A DNA stretch of 64,000 nt from Loxodes magnus (GCA_946699065.1 CAMPDV010000087.1:682001-746000); one strand, 5' to 3'. Numbered from the stretch's first letter, positions 26,876 through 41,382 are shown. Made by a program: numbers and translations. Notes: generated from the letters alone by a model not told the origin.

Positions 26876-28177
26876 CTTTTCAAAATATTATCTTCTTTTT
26901 CTCAAATCATACTCCTTAAATCTGTAAGTTTATCTTCTTTTCTTACTTCATTTATTCACTTTTAAAAATATTATCTTCTTTTTCTCAAATCATACTCCTT
27001 AAATCTGAAAGTCTTTCTTCTTTTCTTACTTCATTTATTCACTTTTCAAAATATTATCTTCTTTTTCTCAAATCATACTCCTTAAATCTGTAAGTTATCT
27101 TCCTTGCTTACTTTTATTATTCACTTTTCAAAATATTATCTTCTTTTTCTCAAAGCATACTCCTTAAATCTGAAAGTCTTTCTTCTTTTCTTACTTCATT
27201 TATTCACTTTTCAAAATATTATCTTCTTTTTCTCAAAGCATACTCCTTAAATCTGAAAGTCAATCTTCTTTTCTTACTTCATTTATTCACTTTTCAAAAT
27301 ATTATCTTCTTTTTCTCAAATCATACTCCTTAAATCTGTAAGTTTATCTTCTTTTCTTACTTCATTTATTCACTTTTAAAAATATTATCTTCTTTTTCTC
27401 AAATCATACTCCTTAAATCTGAAAGTCTTTCTTCTTTTCTTACTTCATTTATTCACTTTTCAAAATATTATCTTCTTTTATCTCAAAGCATACTCCTTAA
27501 ATCTGTAAGTTTATCTTCTTTTCTTACTTCATTTATTCACTTTTCAAAATATTATCTTCTTTTATCTCAAAGCATACTCCTTAAATCTGTAAGTTTATCT
27601 TCTTTTCTTACTTCATTTATTCACTTTTCAAAATATTATCTTCTTTTTCTCAAAGCATACTCCTTAAATCTGAAAGTCAATCTTCTTTTCTTACTTCATT
27701 TATTCACTTTTCAAAATATTATCTTCTTTTTCTCAAATCATACTCCTTAAATCTGTAAGTTATCTTCCTTGCTTACTTTTATTATTCACTTTTCAAAATA
27801 TTATCTTCTTTTTCTCAAAGCATACTCCTTAAATCTGAAAGTTTATCTTCTTTTCTTACTTTTATTATTCACTTTTAAAAATATTATCTTTTTTTATCTC
27901 AAAGCATACTCCTTAAATCTGAAAGTCTATCATCTCTTCTTACTTCATTTATTCACTTTTCAAAATATTATCTTTTTTTATCTCAAAGCATACTCCTTAA
28001 ATCTGTAAGTTTATCTTCTTTTCTTACTTCATTTATTCACTTTTCAAAATATTATCTTCTTTTATCTCAAAGCATACTCCTTAAATCTGAAAGTCTATCA
28101 TCTTTTATCACTTCATTTATTCACTTTTCAAAATATTATCTTCTTTTATCTCAAAGCATAATCCTTAAATCTGAAAG
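26876..28177. repeat. Start of the GTCAATC-marked domain
   Basis: About 16 monomers in which the GAAAGTCAATC variant first appears (near 27259 and 27676). From about 27000 the monomer order is repeated about 14508 bp downstream, at 41508 onward. The 79-codon frame at 27769-28008 starts at TTG of CTTCCTTGCTTAC and has an identical partner at 42277; it is repeat translation. No gene is present. Confidence 0.78.
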
Positions 28178-31100
28178 TTATCTTCCTTGCTTACTTTTAT
28201 TATTCACTTTTCAAAATATTATCTTCTTTTATCTCAAAGCATACTCCTTAAATCTGTAAGTTTATCTTCTTTTCTTACTTCATTTATTCACTTTTCAAAA
28301 TATTATCTTCTTTTTCTCAAAGCATACTCCTTAAATCTGAAAGTCAATCTTCTTTTCTTACTTCATTTATTCACTTTTCAAAATATTATCTTCTTTTTCT
28401 CAAATCATACTCCTTAAATCTGTAAGTTATCTTCCTTGCTTACTTTTATTATTCACTTTTCAAAATATTATCTTCTTTTTCTCAAAGCATACTCCTTAAA
28501 TCTGAAAGTCTTTCTTCTTTTCTTACTTCATTTATTCACTTTTCAAAATATTATCTTCTTTTATCTCAAAGCATACTCCTTAAATCTGTAAGTTTATCTT
28601 CTTTTATCACTTCATTTATTCACTTTTCAAAATATTATCTTCTTTTATCTCAAAGCATACTCCTTAAATCTGTAAGTTTATCTTCTTTTCTTACTTCATT
28701 TATTCACTTTTCAAAATATTATCTTCTTTTTCTCAAAGCATACTCCTTAAATCTGAAAGTCAATCTTCTTTTCTTACTTCATTTATTCACTTTTCAAAAT
28801 ATTATCTTCTTTTTCTCAAATCATACTCCTTAAATCTGTAAGTTATCTTCCTTGCTTACTTTTATTATTCACTTTTCAAAATATTATCTTCTTTTTCTCA
28901 AAGCATACTCCTTAAATCTGAAAGTTTATCTTCTTTTCTTACTTTTATTATTCACTTTTAAAAATATTATCTTTTTTTATCTCAAAGCATACTCCTTAAA
29001 TCTGTAAGTTTATCTTCTTTTCTTACTTCATTTATTCACTTTTCAAAATATTATCTTCTTTTTCTCAAAGCATACTCCTTAAATCTGAAAGTCTATCTTC
29101 TTTTCTTACTTCATTTATTCACTTTTCAAAATATTATCTTCTTTTTCTCAAATCATACTCCTTAAATCTGTAAGTTATCTTCCTTGCTTACTTTTATTAT
29201 TCACTTTTAAAAATATTATCTTCTTTTTCTCAAAGCATACTCCTTAAATCTGTAAGTTTATCTTCTTTTCTTACTTCATTTATTCACTTTTCAAAATATT
29301 ATCTTCTTTTATCTCAAAGCATACTCCTTAAATCTGAAAGTCTATCTTCTTTTCTCACTTCATTTATTCACTTTTCAAAATATTATCTTCTTTTTCTCAA
29401 ATCATACTCCTTAAATCTGTAAGTTTATCTTCTTTTCTTACTTCATTTATTCACTTTTAAAAATATTATCTTCTTTTTCTCAAAGCATACTCCTTAAATC
29501 TGAAAGTCAATCTTCTTTTCTTACTTCATTTATTCACTTTTAAAAATATTATCTTCTTTTTCTCAAAGCATACTCCTTAAATCTGAAAGTCTTTCTTCTT
29601 TTCTTACTTCATTTATTCACTTTTCAAAATATTATCTTCTTTTATCTCAAAGCATACTCCTTAAATCTGTAAGTTTATCTTCTTTTCTTACTTCATTTAT
29701 TCACTTTTCAAAATATTATCTTCTTTTATCTCAAAGCATACTCCTTAAATCTGAAAGTCAATCTTCTTTTCTTACTTCATTTATTCACTTTTCAAAATAT
29801 TATCTTCTTTTTCTCAAATCATACTCCTTAAATCTGTAAGTTATCTTCCTTGCTTACTTTTATTATTCACTTTTCAAAATATTATCTTCTTTTTCTCAAA
29901 GCATACTCCTTAAATCTGAAAGTTTATCTTCTTTTCTTACTTTTATTATTCACTTTTAAAAATATTATCTTTTTTTATCTCAAATCATACTCCTTAAATC
30001 TGAAAGTTTATCTTCTTTTCTTACTTCATTTATTCACTTTTCAAAATATTATCTTTTTTTATCTCAAAGCATACTCCTTAAATCTGTAAGTTTATCTTCT
30101 TTTCTTACTTCATTTATTCACTTTTCAAAATATTATCTTCTTTTATCTCAAAGCATACTCCTTAAATCTGAAAGTCTATCATCTTTTATCACTTCATTTA
30201 TTCACTTTTCAAAATATTATCTTCTTTTATCTCAAAGCATAATCCTTAAATCTGAAAGTTATCTTCCTTGCTTACTTTTATTATTCACTTTTCAAAATAT
30301 TATCTTCTTTTATCTCAAAGCATACTCCTTAAATCTGTAAGTTTATCTTCTTTTCTTACTTCATTTATTCACTTTTCAAAATATTATCTTCTTTTTCTCA
30401 AAGCATACTCCTTAAATCTGAAAGTCAATCTTCTTTTCTTACTTCATTTATTCACTTTTCAAAATATTATCTTCTTTTTCTCAAATCATACTCCTTAAAT
30501 CTGAAAGTCTTTCTTCTTTTCTTACTTCATTTATTCACTTTTCAAAATATTATCTTCTTTTTCTCAAATCATACTCCTTAAATCTGTAAGTTATCTTCCT
30601 TGCTTACTTTTATTATTCACTTTTCAAAATATTATCTTCTTTTTCTCAAAGCATACTCCTTAAATCTGAAAGTTTATCTTCTTTTCTTACTTTTATTATT
30701 CACTTTTAAAAATATTATCTTTTTTTATCTCAAAGCATACTCCTTAAATCTGTAAGTTTATCTTCTTTTCTTACTTCATTTATTCACTTTTCAAAATATT
30801 ATCTTCTTTTTCTCAAAGCATACTCCTTAAATCTGAAAGTCAATCTTCTTTTCTTACTTCATTTATTCACTTTTCAAAATATTATCTTCTTTTTCTCAAA
30901 TCATACTCCTTAAATCTGTAAGTTATCTTCCTTGCTTACTTTTATAATTCACTTTTCAAATATTATCTTCTTTTTCTCAAAGCATACTCCTTAAATCTGA
31001 AAGTCTTTCTTCTTTTCTTACTTCATTTATTCACTTTTAAAAATATTATCTTCTTTTATCTCAAAGCATACTCCTTAAATCTGTAAGTTTATCTTCTTTT

Positions 31101-32254
31101 CTTACTTCATTTATTCACTTTTCAAAATATTATCTTCTTTTATCTCAAAGCATACTCCTTAAATCTGTAAGTTTATCTTCTTTTCTTACTTCATTTATTC
31201 ACTTTTCAAAATATTATCTTCTTTTTCTCAAAGCATACTCCTTAAATCTGAAAGTCAATCTTCTTTTCTTACTTCATTTATTCACTTTTCAAAATATTAT
31301 CTTCTTTTTCTCAAATCATACTCCTTAAATCTGTAAGTTATCTTCCTTGCTTACTTTTATTATTCACTTTTCAAAATATTATCTTCTTTTTCTCAAAGCA
31401 TACTCCTTAAATCTGAAAGTTTATCTTCTTTTCTTACTTTTATTATTCACTTTTAAAAATATTATCTTTTTTTATCTCAAAGCATACTCCTTAAATCTGT
31501 AAGTTTATCTTCTTTTCTTACTTCATTTATTCACTTTTCAAAATATTATCTTCTTTTTCTCAAATCATACTCCTTAAATCTGTAAGTTATCTTCCTTTCT
31601 TACTTTTATTATTCACTTTTCAAAATATTATCTTTTTTTATCTCAAAGCATACTCCTTAAATCTGAAAGTCTATCATCTCTTCTTACTTCATTTATTCAC
31701 TTTTCAAAATATTATCTTTTTTTATCTCAAAGCATACTCCTTAAATCTGTAAGTTTATCTTCTTTTCTTACTTCATTTATTCACTTTTCAAAATATTATC
31801 TTCTTTTATCTCAAAGCATACTCCTTAAATCTGAAAGTCTATCATCTCTTCTTACTTCATTTATTCACTTTTCAAAATATTATCTTCTTTTATCTCAAAG
31901 CATACTCCTTAAATCTGAAAGTCTATCATCTTTTATCACTTCATTTATTCACTTTTCAAAATATTATCTTCTTTTATCTCAAAGCATAATCCTTAAATCT
32001 GAAAGTTATCTTCCTTGCTTACTTTTATTATTCACTTTTCAAAATATTATCTTCTTTTATCTCAAAGCATACTCCTTAAATCTGTAAGTTTATCTTCTTT
32101 TCTTACTTCATTTATTCACTTTTCAAAATATTATCTTCTTTTTCTCAAAGCATACTCCTTAAATCTGAAAGTCAATCTTCTTTTCTTACTTCATTTATTC
32201 ACTTTTCAAAATATTATCTTCTTTTTCTCAAATCATACTCCTTAAATCTGTAAG
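28178..32254. repeat. 4077-bp higher-order unit, copy 1 (49 monomers)
   Basis: Monomer order in this stretch is repeated from 32255 at a shift of 4077 bp; for example TACTTTTATT at 28441 pairs with 32518, and identical 76-codon frames at 28187 and 32264 mark the same position. Within it, 27769-28417 is echoed at 29850-30498 (shift 2081 bp, 25 monomers). The last 249 bp (from 32015) equal the first 249 bp of copy 2, as expected at a tandem junction. A one-base-short TCAAATATTATC monomer lies at 30957. The unit is rich in GAAAGTCAATC monomers. No gene is present. Confidence 0.82.
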
Positions 32255-35240
32255 TTATCTTCCTTGCTTACTTTTATTATTCACTTTTCAAAATATTATC
32301 TTCTTTTATCTCAAAGCATACTCCTTAAATCTGTAAGTTTATCTTCTTTTCTTACTTCATTTATTCACTTTTCAAAATATTATCTTCTTTTTCTCAAAGC
32401 ATACTCCTTAAATCTGAAAGTCAATCTTCTTTTCTTACTTCATTTATTCACTTTTCAAAATATTATCTTCTTTTTCTCAAATCATACTCCTTAAATCTGT
32501 AAGTTATCTTCCTTGCTTACTTTTATTATTCACTTTTCAAAATATTATCTTCTTTTTCTCAAAGCATACTCCTTAAATCTGAAAGTCTTTCTTCTTTTCT
32601 TACTTCATTTATTCACTTTTCAAAATATTATCTTCTTTTATCTCAAAGCATACTCCTTAAATCTGTAAGTTTATCTTCTTTTATCACTTCATTTATTCAC
32701 TTTTCAAAATATTATCTTCTTTTATCTCAAAGCATACTCCTTAAATCTGTAAGTTTATCTTCTTTTCTTACTTCATTTATTCACTTTTCAAAATATTATC
32801 TTCTTTTTCTCAAAGCATACTCCTTAAATCTGAAAGTCAATCTTCTTTTCTTACTTCATTTATTCACTTTTCAAAATATTATCTTCTTTTTCTCAAATCA
32901 TACTCCTTAAATCTGTAAGTTATCTTCCTTGCTTACTTTTATTATTCACTTTTCAAAATATTATCTTCTTTTTCTCAAAGCATACTCCTTAAATCTGAAA
33001 GTTTATCTTCTTTTCTTACTTTTATTATTCACTTTTAAAAATATTATCTTTTTTTATCTCAAAGCATACTCCTTAAATCTGTAAGTTTATCTTCTTTTCT
33101 TACTTCATTTATTCACTTTTCAAAATATTATCTTCTTTTTCTCAAAGCATACTCCTTAAATCTGAAAGTCTATCTTCTTTTCTTACTTCATTTATTCACT
33201 TTTCAAAATATTATCTTCTTTTTCTCAAATCATACTCCTTAAATCTGTAAGTTATCTTCCTTGCTTACTTTTATTATTCACTTTTAAAAATATTATCTTC
33301 TTTTTCTCAAAGCATACTCCTTAAATCTGTAAGTTTATCTTCTTTTCTTACTTCATTTATTCACTTTTCAAAATATTATCTTCTTTTATCTCAAAGCATA
33401 CTCCTTAAATCTGAAAGTCTATCTTCTTTTCTCACTTCATTTATTCACTTTTCAAAATATTATCTTCTTTTTCTCAAATCATACTCCTTAAATCTGTAAG
33501 TTTATCTTCTTTTCTTACTTCATTTATTCACTTTTAAAAATATTATCTTCTTTTTCTCAAAGCATACTCCTTAAATCTGAAAGTCAATCTTCTTTTCTTA
33601 CTTCATTTATTCACTTTTAAAAATATTATCTTCTTTTTCTCAAAGCATACTCCTTAAATCTGAAAGTCTTTCTTCTTTTCTTACTTCATTTATTCACTTT
33701 TCAAAATATTATCTTCTTTTATCTCAAAGCATACTCCTTAAATCTGTAAGTTTATCTTCTTTTCTTACTTCATTTATTCACTTTTCAAAATATTATCTTC
33801 TTTTATCTCAAAGCATACTCCTTAAATCTGAAAGTCAATCTTCTTTTCTTACTTCATTTATTCACTTTTCAAAATATTATCTTCTTTTTCTCAAATCATA
33901 CTCCTTAAATCTGTAAGTTATCTTCCTTGCTTACTTTTATTATTCACTTTTCAAAATATTATCTTCTTTTTCTCAAAGCATACTCCTTAAATCTGAAAGT
34001 TTATCTTCTTTTCTTACTTTTATTATTCACTTTTAAAAATATTATCTTTTTTTATCTCAAATCATACTCCTTAAATCTGAAAGTTTATCTTCTTTTCTTA
34101 CTTCATTTATTCACTTTTCAAAATATTATCTTTTTTTATCTCAAAGCATACTCCTTAAATCTGTAAGTTTATCTTCTTTTCTTACTTCATTTATTCACTT
34201 TTCAAAATATTATCTTCTTTTATCTCAAAGCATACTCCTTAAATCTGAAAGTCTATCATCTTTTATCACTTCATTTATTCACTTTTCAAAATATTATCTT
34301 CTTTTATCTCAAAGCATAATCCTTAAATCTGAAAGTTATCTTCCTTGCTTACTTTTATTATTCACTTTTCAAAATATTATCTTCTTTTATCTCAAAGCAT
34401 ACTCCTTAAATCTGTAAGTTTATCTTCTTTTCTTACTTCATTTATTCACTTTTCAAAATATTATCTTCTTTTTCTCAAAGCATACTCCTTAAATCTGAAA
34501 GTCAATCTTCTTTTCTTACTTCATTTATTCACTTTTCAAAATATTATCTTCTTTTTCTCAAATCATACTCCTTAAATCTGTAAGTTATCTTCCTTGCTTA
34601 CTTTTATAATTCACTTTTCAAAATATTATCTTCTTTTTCTCAAAGCATACTCCTTAAATCTGAAAGTCTTTCTTCTTTTCTTACTTCATTTATTCACTTT
34701 TAAAAATATTATCTTCTTTTATCTCAAAGCATACTCCTTAAATCTGTAAGTTTATCTTCTTTTCTTACTTCATTTATTCACTTTTCAAAATATTATCTTC
34801 TTTTATCTCAAAGCATACTCCTTAAATCTGTAAGTTTATCTTCTTTTCTTACTTCATTTATTCACTTTTCAAAATATTATCTTCTTTTTCTCAAAGCATA
34901 CTCCTTAAATCTGAAAGTCAATCTTCTTTTCTTACTTCATTTATTCACTTTTCAAAATATTATCTTCTTTTTCTCAAATCATACTCCTTAAATCTGAAAG
35001 TCTATCTTCTTTTCTTACTTCATTTATTCACTTTTCAAAATATTATCTTCTTTTTCTCAAAGCATACTCCTTAAATCTGAAAGTTTATCTTCTTTTCTTA
35101 CTTTTATTATTCACTTTTAAAAATATTATCTTTTTTTATCTCAAAGCATACTCCTTAAATCTGTAAGTTTATCTTCTTTTCTTACTTCATTTATTCACTT
35201 TTCAAAATATTATCTTCTTTTTCTCAAAGCATACTCCTTA
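32255..35240. repeat. 4077-bp higher-order unit, copy 2 (shortened)
   Basis: Copy 2 follows copy 1 without a gap. It keeps the 4077-bp shift to about 34575, then lacks about five monomers: the rare TTTATAATTC variant is at 30941 in copy 1 but at 34602 here, a shift of only 3661 bp. That is a whole-monomer deletion of about 416 bp. The pattern fades near 35240. No gene is present. Confidence 0.78.
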
Positions 35241-36057
35241 AATCTGAAAGTCTATCTTCTTTTCTTACTTTTATTATTCACTTTTAAAAATATTATCTTT
35301 TTTTATCTCAAAGCATACTCCTTAAATCTGAAAGTCTATCATCTCTTCTTACTTCATTTATTCACTTTTCAAAATATTATCTTTTTTTATCTCAAAGCAT
35401 ACTCCTTAAATCTGTAAGTTTATCTTCTTTTCTTACTTCATTTATTCACTTTTCAAAATATTATCTTCTTTTATCTCAAAGCATACTCCTTAAATCTGAA
35501 AGTCTATCTTCTTTTCTCACTTCATTTATTCACTTTTCAAAATATTATCTTCTTTTTCTCAAATCATACTCCTTAAATCTGAAAGTCTATCTTCTTTTCT
35601 TACTTCATTTATTCACTTTTAAAAATATTATCTTCTTTTATCTCAAAGCATACTCCTTAAATCTGAAAGTCTATCTTCTTTTCTCACTTCATTTATTCAC
35701 TTTTCAAAATATTATCTTCTTTTTCTCAAAGCATACTCCTTAAATCTGTAAGTTTATCTTCTTTTCTTACTTCATTTATTCACTTTTCAAAATATTATCT
35801 TCTTTTATCTCAAAGCATACTCCTTAAATCTGAAAGTCTATCTTCTTTTCTCACTTCATTTATTCACTTTTCAAAATATTATCTTCTTTTTCTCAAATCA
35901 TACTCCTTAAATCTGAAAGTCTATCTTCTTTTCTCACTTCATTTATTCACTTTTCAAAATATTATCTTCTTTTTCTCAAATCATACTCCTTAAATCTGTA
36001 AGTTTATCTTCTTTTCTTACTTCATTTATTCACTTTTAAAAATATTATCTTCTTTTT
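35241..36057. repeat. Linker monomers before the triplicated block
   Basis: About ten monomers of mixed type, mostly GAAAGTCTATC with TTCTTTTCTCAC and CTCAAATC variants. I see no clear higher-order period of its own. The right edge is set where the match to the next 1756-bp copy begins, at the CTCAAAGC before 36065. No gene is present. Confidence 0.7.
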
Positions 36058-37813
36058 CTCAAAGCATACTCCTTAAATCTGTAAGTTTATCTTCTTTTCT
36101 TACTTCATTTATTCACTTTTAAAAATATTATCTTTTTTTATCTCAAAGCATACTCCTTAAATCTGAAAGTCTATCATCTCTTCTTACTTCATTTATTCAC
36201 TTTTCAAAATATTATCTTCTTTTATCTCAAAGCATACTCCTTAAATCTGAAAGTCTATCTTCTTTTCTTACTTCATTTATTCACTTTTAAAAATATTATC
36301 TTCTTTTATCTCAAAGCATACTCCTTAAATCTGAAAGTCTATCTTCTTTTCTCACTTCATTTATTCACTTTTCAAAATATTATCTTCTTTTTCTCAAAGC
36401 ATACTCCTTAAATCTGTAAGTTTATCTTCTTTTCTTACTTCATTTATTCACTTTTCAAAATATTATCTTCTTTTATCTCAAAGCATACTCCTTAAATCTG
36501 AAAGTCTATCTTCTTTTCTCACTTCATTTATTCACTTTTCAAAATATTATCTTCTTTTTCTCAAATCATACTCCTTAAATCTGTAAGTTATCTTCCTTGC
36601 TTACTTTTATTATTCACTTTTCAAAATATTATCTTCTTTTTCTCAAAGCATACTCCTTAAATCTGTAATTTTTTCTTCTTTTCTTACTTCATTTATTCAC
36701 TTTTCAAAATATTATCTTCTTTTATCTCAAAGCATACTCCTTAAATCTGTAAGTTTATCTTCTTTTCTTACTTCATTTATTCACTTTTAAAAATATTATC
36801 TTCTTTTATCTCAAAGCATACTCCTTAAATCTGAAAGTCTATCATCTTTTCTCACTTCATTTATTCACTTTTCAAAATATTATCTTCTTTTATCTCAAAG
36901 CATACTCCTTAAATCTGAAAGTCTTTCTTCTTTTCTTACTTCATTTATTCACTTTTCAAAATATTATCTTCTTTTATCTCAAAGCATACTCCTTAAATCT
37001 GTAAGTTTATCTTCTTTTCTTACTTTTATTATTCACTTTTCAAAATATTATCTTCTTTTATCTCAAAGCATACTCCTTAAATCTGAAAGTCTATCATCTT
37101 TTCTCACTTCATTTATTCACTTTTCAAAATATTATCTTCTTTTATCTCAAAGCATACTCCTTAAATCTGAAAGTCTTTCTTCTTTTCTTACTTTTATTAT
37201 TCACTTTTCAAAATATTATCTTTTTTTATCTCAAAGCATACTCCTTAAATCTGAAAGTCTATCATCTTTTATCACTTCATTTATTCACTTTTCAAAATAT
37301 TATCTTCTTTTATCTCAAAGCATAATCCTTAAATCTGAAAGTCTATCATCTTTTCTCACTTCATTTATTCACTTTTCAAAATATTATCTTCTTTTATCTC
37401 AAAGCATACTCCTTAAATCTGAAAGTCTATCTTCTTTTCTCACTTCATTTATTCACTTTTCAAAATATTATCTTCTTTTTCTCAAATCATACTCCTTAAA
37501 TCTGTAATTTTTTCTTCCTTTCTTACTTCATTTATTCACTTTTCAAAATATTATCTTCTTTTTCTCAAAGCATACTCCTTAAATCTGAAAGTCTATCTTC
37601 TTTTCTCACTTCATTTATTCACTTTTCAAAATATTATCTTCTTTTTCTCAAATCATACTCCTTAAATCTGTAAGTTTATCTTCTTTTCTTACTTCATTTA
37701 TTCACTTTTAAAAATATTATCTTCTTTTTCTCAAAGCATACTCCTTAAATCTGAAAGTTTATCTTCTTTTCTTACTTCATTTATTCACTTTTCAAAATAT
37801 TATCTTCTTTTAT
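36058..37813. repeat. 1756-bp higher-order unit, copy 1 (21 monomers)
   Basis: First of three head-to-tail copies. Landmarks are the CATCTCTTC monomer at 36175, GTAATTTTTTCTTCT (TAA at 36666) and GTAATTTTTTCTTCC (TAA at 37505). Each recurs exactly 1756 bp later. 1756 divided by 21 is 83.6 bp, so the unit is a whole number of monomers. I noticed no base change against copy 2 at the landmarks compared. Confidence 0.88.
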
Positions 37814-39569
37814 CTCAAAGCATACTCCTTAAATCTGTAAGTTTATCTTCTTTTCTTACTTCATTTATTCACTTTTAAAAATATTATCTTTTTTTATCTC
37901 AAAGCATACTCCTTAAATCTGAAAGTCTATCATCTCTTCTTACTTCATTTATTCACTTTTCAAAATATTATCTTCTTTTATCTCAAAGCATACTCCTTAA
38001 ATCTGAAAGTCTATCTTCTTTTCTTACTTCATTTATTCACTTTTAAAAATATTATCTTCTTTTATCTCAAAGCATACTCCTTAAATCTGAAAGTCTATCT
38101 TCTTTTCTCACTTCATTTATTCACTTTTCAAAATATTATCTTCTTTTTCTCAAAGCATACTCCTTAAATCTGTAAGTTTATCTTCTTTTCTTACTTCATT
38201 TATTCACTTTTCAAAATATTATCTTCTTTTATCTCAAAGCATACTCCTTAAATCTGAAAGTCTATCTTCTTTTCTCACTTCATTTATTCACTTTTCAAAA
38301 TATTATCTTCTTTTTCTCAAATCATACTCCTTAAATCTGTAAGTTATCTTCCTTGCTTACTTTTATTATTCACTTTTCAAAATATTATCTTCTTTTTCTC
38401 AAAGCATACTCCTTAAATCTGTAATTTTTTCTTCTTTTCTTACTTCATTTATTCACTTTTCAAAATATTATCTTCTTTTATCTCAAAGCATACTCCTTAA
38501 ATCTGTAAGTTTATCTTCTTTTCTTACTTCATTTATTCACTTTTAAAAATATTATCTTCTTTTATCTCAAAGCATACTCCTTAAATCTGAAAGTCTATCA
38601 TCTTTTCTCACTTCATTTATTCACTTTTCAAAATATTATCTTCTTTTATCTCAAAGCATACTCCTTAAATCTGAAAGTCTTTCTTCTTTTCTTACTTCAT
38701 TTATTCACTTTTCAAAATATTATCTTCTTTTATCTCAAAGCATACTCCTTAAATCTGTAAGTTTATCTTCTTTTCTTACTTTTATTATTCACTTTTCAAA
38801 ATATTATCTTCTTTTATCTCAAAGCATACTCCTTAAATCTGAAAGTCTATCATCTTTTCTCACTTCATTTATTCACTTTTCAAAATATTATCTTCTTTTA
38901 TCTCAAAGCATACTCCTTAAATCTGAAAGTCTTTCTTCTTTTCTTACTTTTATTATTCACTTTTCAAAATATTATCTTTTTTTATCTCAAAGCATACTCC
39001 TTAAATCTGAAAGTCTATCATCTTTTATCACTTCATTTATTCACTTTTCAAAATATTATCTTCTTTTATCTCAAAGCATAATCCTTAAATCTGAAAGTCT
39101 ATCATCTTTTCTCACTTCATTTATTCACTTTTCAAAATATTATCTTCTTTTATCTCAAAGCATACTCCTTAAATCTGAAAGTCTATCTTCTTTTCTCACT
39201 TCATTTATTCACTTTTCAAAATATTATCTTCTTTTTCTCAAATCATACTCCTTAAATCTGTAATTTTTTCTTCCTTTCTTACTTCATTTATTCACTTTTC
39301 AAAATATTATCTTCTTTTTCTCAAAGCATACTCCTTAAATCTGAAAGTCTATCTTCTTTTCTCACTTCATTTATTCACTTTTCAAAATATTATCTTCTTT
39401 TTCTCAAATCATACTCCTTAAATCTGTAAGTTTATCTTCTTTTCTTACTTCATTTATTCACTTTTAAAAATATTATCTTCTTTTTCTCAAAGCATACTCC
39501 TTAAATCTGAAAGTTTATCTTCTTTTCTTACTTCATTTATTCACTTTTCAAAATATTATCTTCTTTTAT
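37814..39569. repeat. 1756-bp higher-order unit, copy 2
   Basis: Second head-to-tail copy, with landmarks at 37931 (CATCTCTTC), 38422 and 39261 (the two GTAATTTTTT monomers), each exactly 1756 bp after copy 1. The order of all variant monomers between these landmarks also matches by eye. Confidence 0.88.
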
Positions 39570-41382
39570 CTCAAAGCATACTCCTTAAATCTGTAAGTTT
39601 ATCTTCTTTTCTTACTTCATTTATTCACTTTTAAAAATATTATCTTTTTTTATCTCAAAGCATACTCCTTAAATCTGAAAGTCTATCATCTCTTCTTACT
39701 TCATTTATTCACTTTTCAAAATATTATCTTCTTTTATCTCAAAGCATACTCCTTAAATCTGAAAGTCTATCTTCTTTTCTTACTTCATTTATTCACTTTT
39801 AAAAATATTATCTTCTTTTATCTCAAAGCATACTCCTTAAATCTGAAAGTCTATCTTCTTTTCTCACTTCATTTATTCACTTTTCAAAATATTATCTTCT
39901 TTTTCTCAAAGCATACTCCTTAAATCTGTAAGTTTATCTTCTTTTCTTACTTCATTTATTCACTTTTCAAAATATTATCTTCTTTTATCTCAAAGCATAC
40001 TCCTTAAATCTGAAAGTCTATCTTCTTTTCTCACTTCATTTATTCACTTTTCAAAATATTATCTTCTTTTTCTCAAATCATACTCCTTAAATCTGTAAGT
40101 TATCTTCCTTGCTTACTTTTATTATTCACTTTTCAAAATATTATCTTCTTTTTCTCAAAGCATACTCCTTAAATCTGTAATTTTTTCTTCTTTTCTTACT
40201 TCATTTATTCACTTTTCAAAATATTATCTTCTTTTATCTCAAAGCATACTCCTTAAATCTGTAAGTTTATCTTCTTTTCTTACTTCATTTATTCACTTTT
40301 AAAAATATTATCTTCTTTTATCTCAAAGCATACTCCTTAAATCTGAAAGTCTATCATCTTTTCTCACTTCATTTATTCACTTTTCAAAATATTATCTTCT
40401 TTTATCTCAAAGCATACTCCTTAAATCTGAAAGTCTTTCTTCTTTTCTTACTTCATTTATTCACTTTTCAAAATATTATCTTCTTTTATCTCAAAGCATA
40501 CTCCTTAAATCTGTAAGTTTATCTTCTTTTCTTACTTTTATTATTCACTTTTCAAAATATTATCTTCTTTTATCTCAAAGCATACTCCTTAAATCTGAAA
40601 GTCTATCATCTTTTCTCACTTCATTTATTCACTTTTCAAAATATTATCTTCTTTTATCTCAAAGCATACTCCTTAAATCTGAAAGTCTTTCTTCTTTTCT
40701 TACTTTTATTATTCACTTTTCAAAATATTATCTTTTTTTATCTCAAAGCATACTCCTTAAATCTGAAAGTCTATCATCTTTTATCACTTCATTTATTCAC
40801 TTTTCAAAATATTATCTTCTTTTATCTCAAAGCATAATCCTTAAATCTGAAAGTCTATCATCTTTTCTCACTTCATTTATTCACTTTTCAAAATATTATC
40901 TTCTTTTATCTCAAAGCATACTCCTTAAATCTGAAAGTCTATCTTCTTTTCTCACTTCATTTATTCACTTTTCAAAATATTATCTTCTTTTTCTCAAATC
41001 ATACTCCTTAAATCTGTAATTTTTTCTTCCTTTCTTACTTCATTTATTCACTTTTCAAAATATTATCTTCTTTTTCTCAAAGCATACTCCTTAAATCTGA
41101 AAGTCTATCTTCTTTTCTCACTTCATTTATTCACTTTTCAAAATATTATCTTCTTTTTCTCAAATCATACTCCTTAAATCTGTAAGTTTATCTTCTTTTC
41201 TTACTTCATTTATTCACTTTTAAAAATATTATCTTCTTTTTCTCAAAGCATACTCCTTAAATCTGAAAGTTTATCTTCTTTTCTTACTTCATTTATTCAC
41301 TTTTCAAAATATTATCTTCTTTTATCTCAAAGCATACTCCTTAAATCTGAAAGTCTATCTTCTTTTCTCACTTCATTTATTC
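39570..41382. repeat. 1756-bp higher-order unit, copy 3 and its edge
   Basis: Third copy, with landmarks at 39687, 40178 and 41017. It stops matching copy 2 at about 41349, where GAAAGTC replaces GTAAGTT. From there to about 41382 it instead follows the edge of the single upstream block near 26840-26875. This shows that the third copy, not the first, keeps the original right-hand junction with the GTCAATC-marked domain. Confidence 0.84.
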
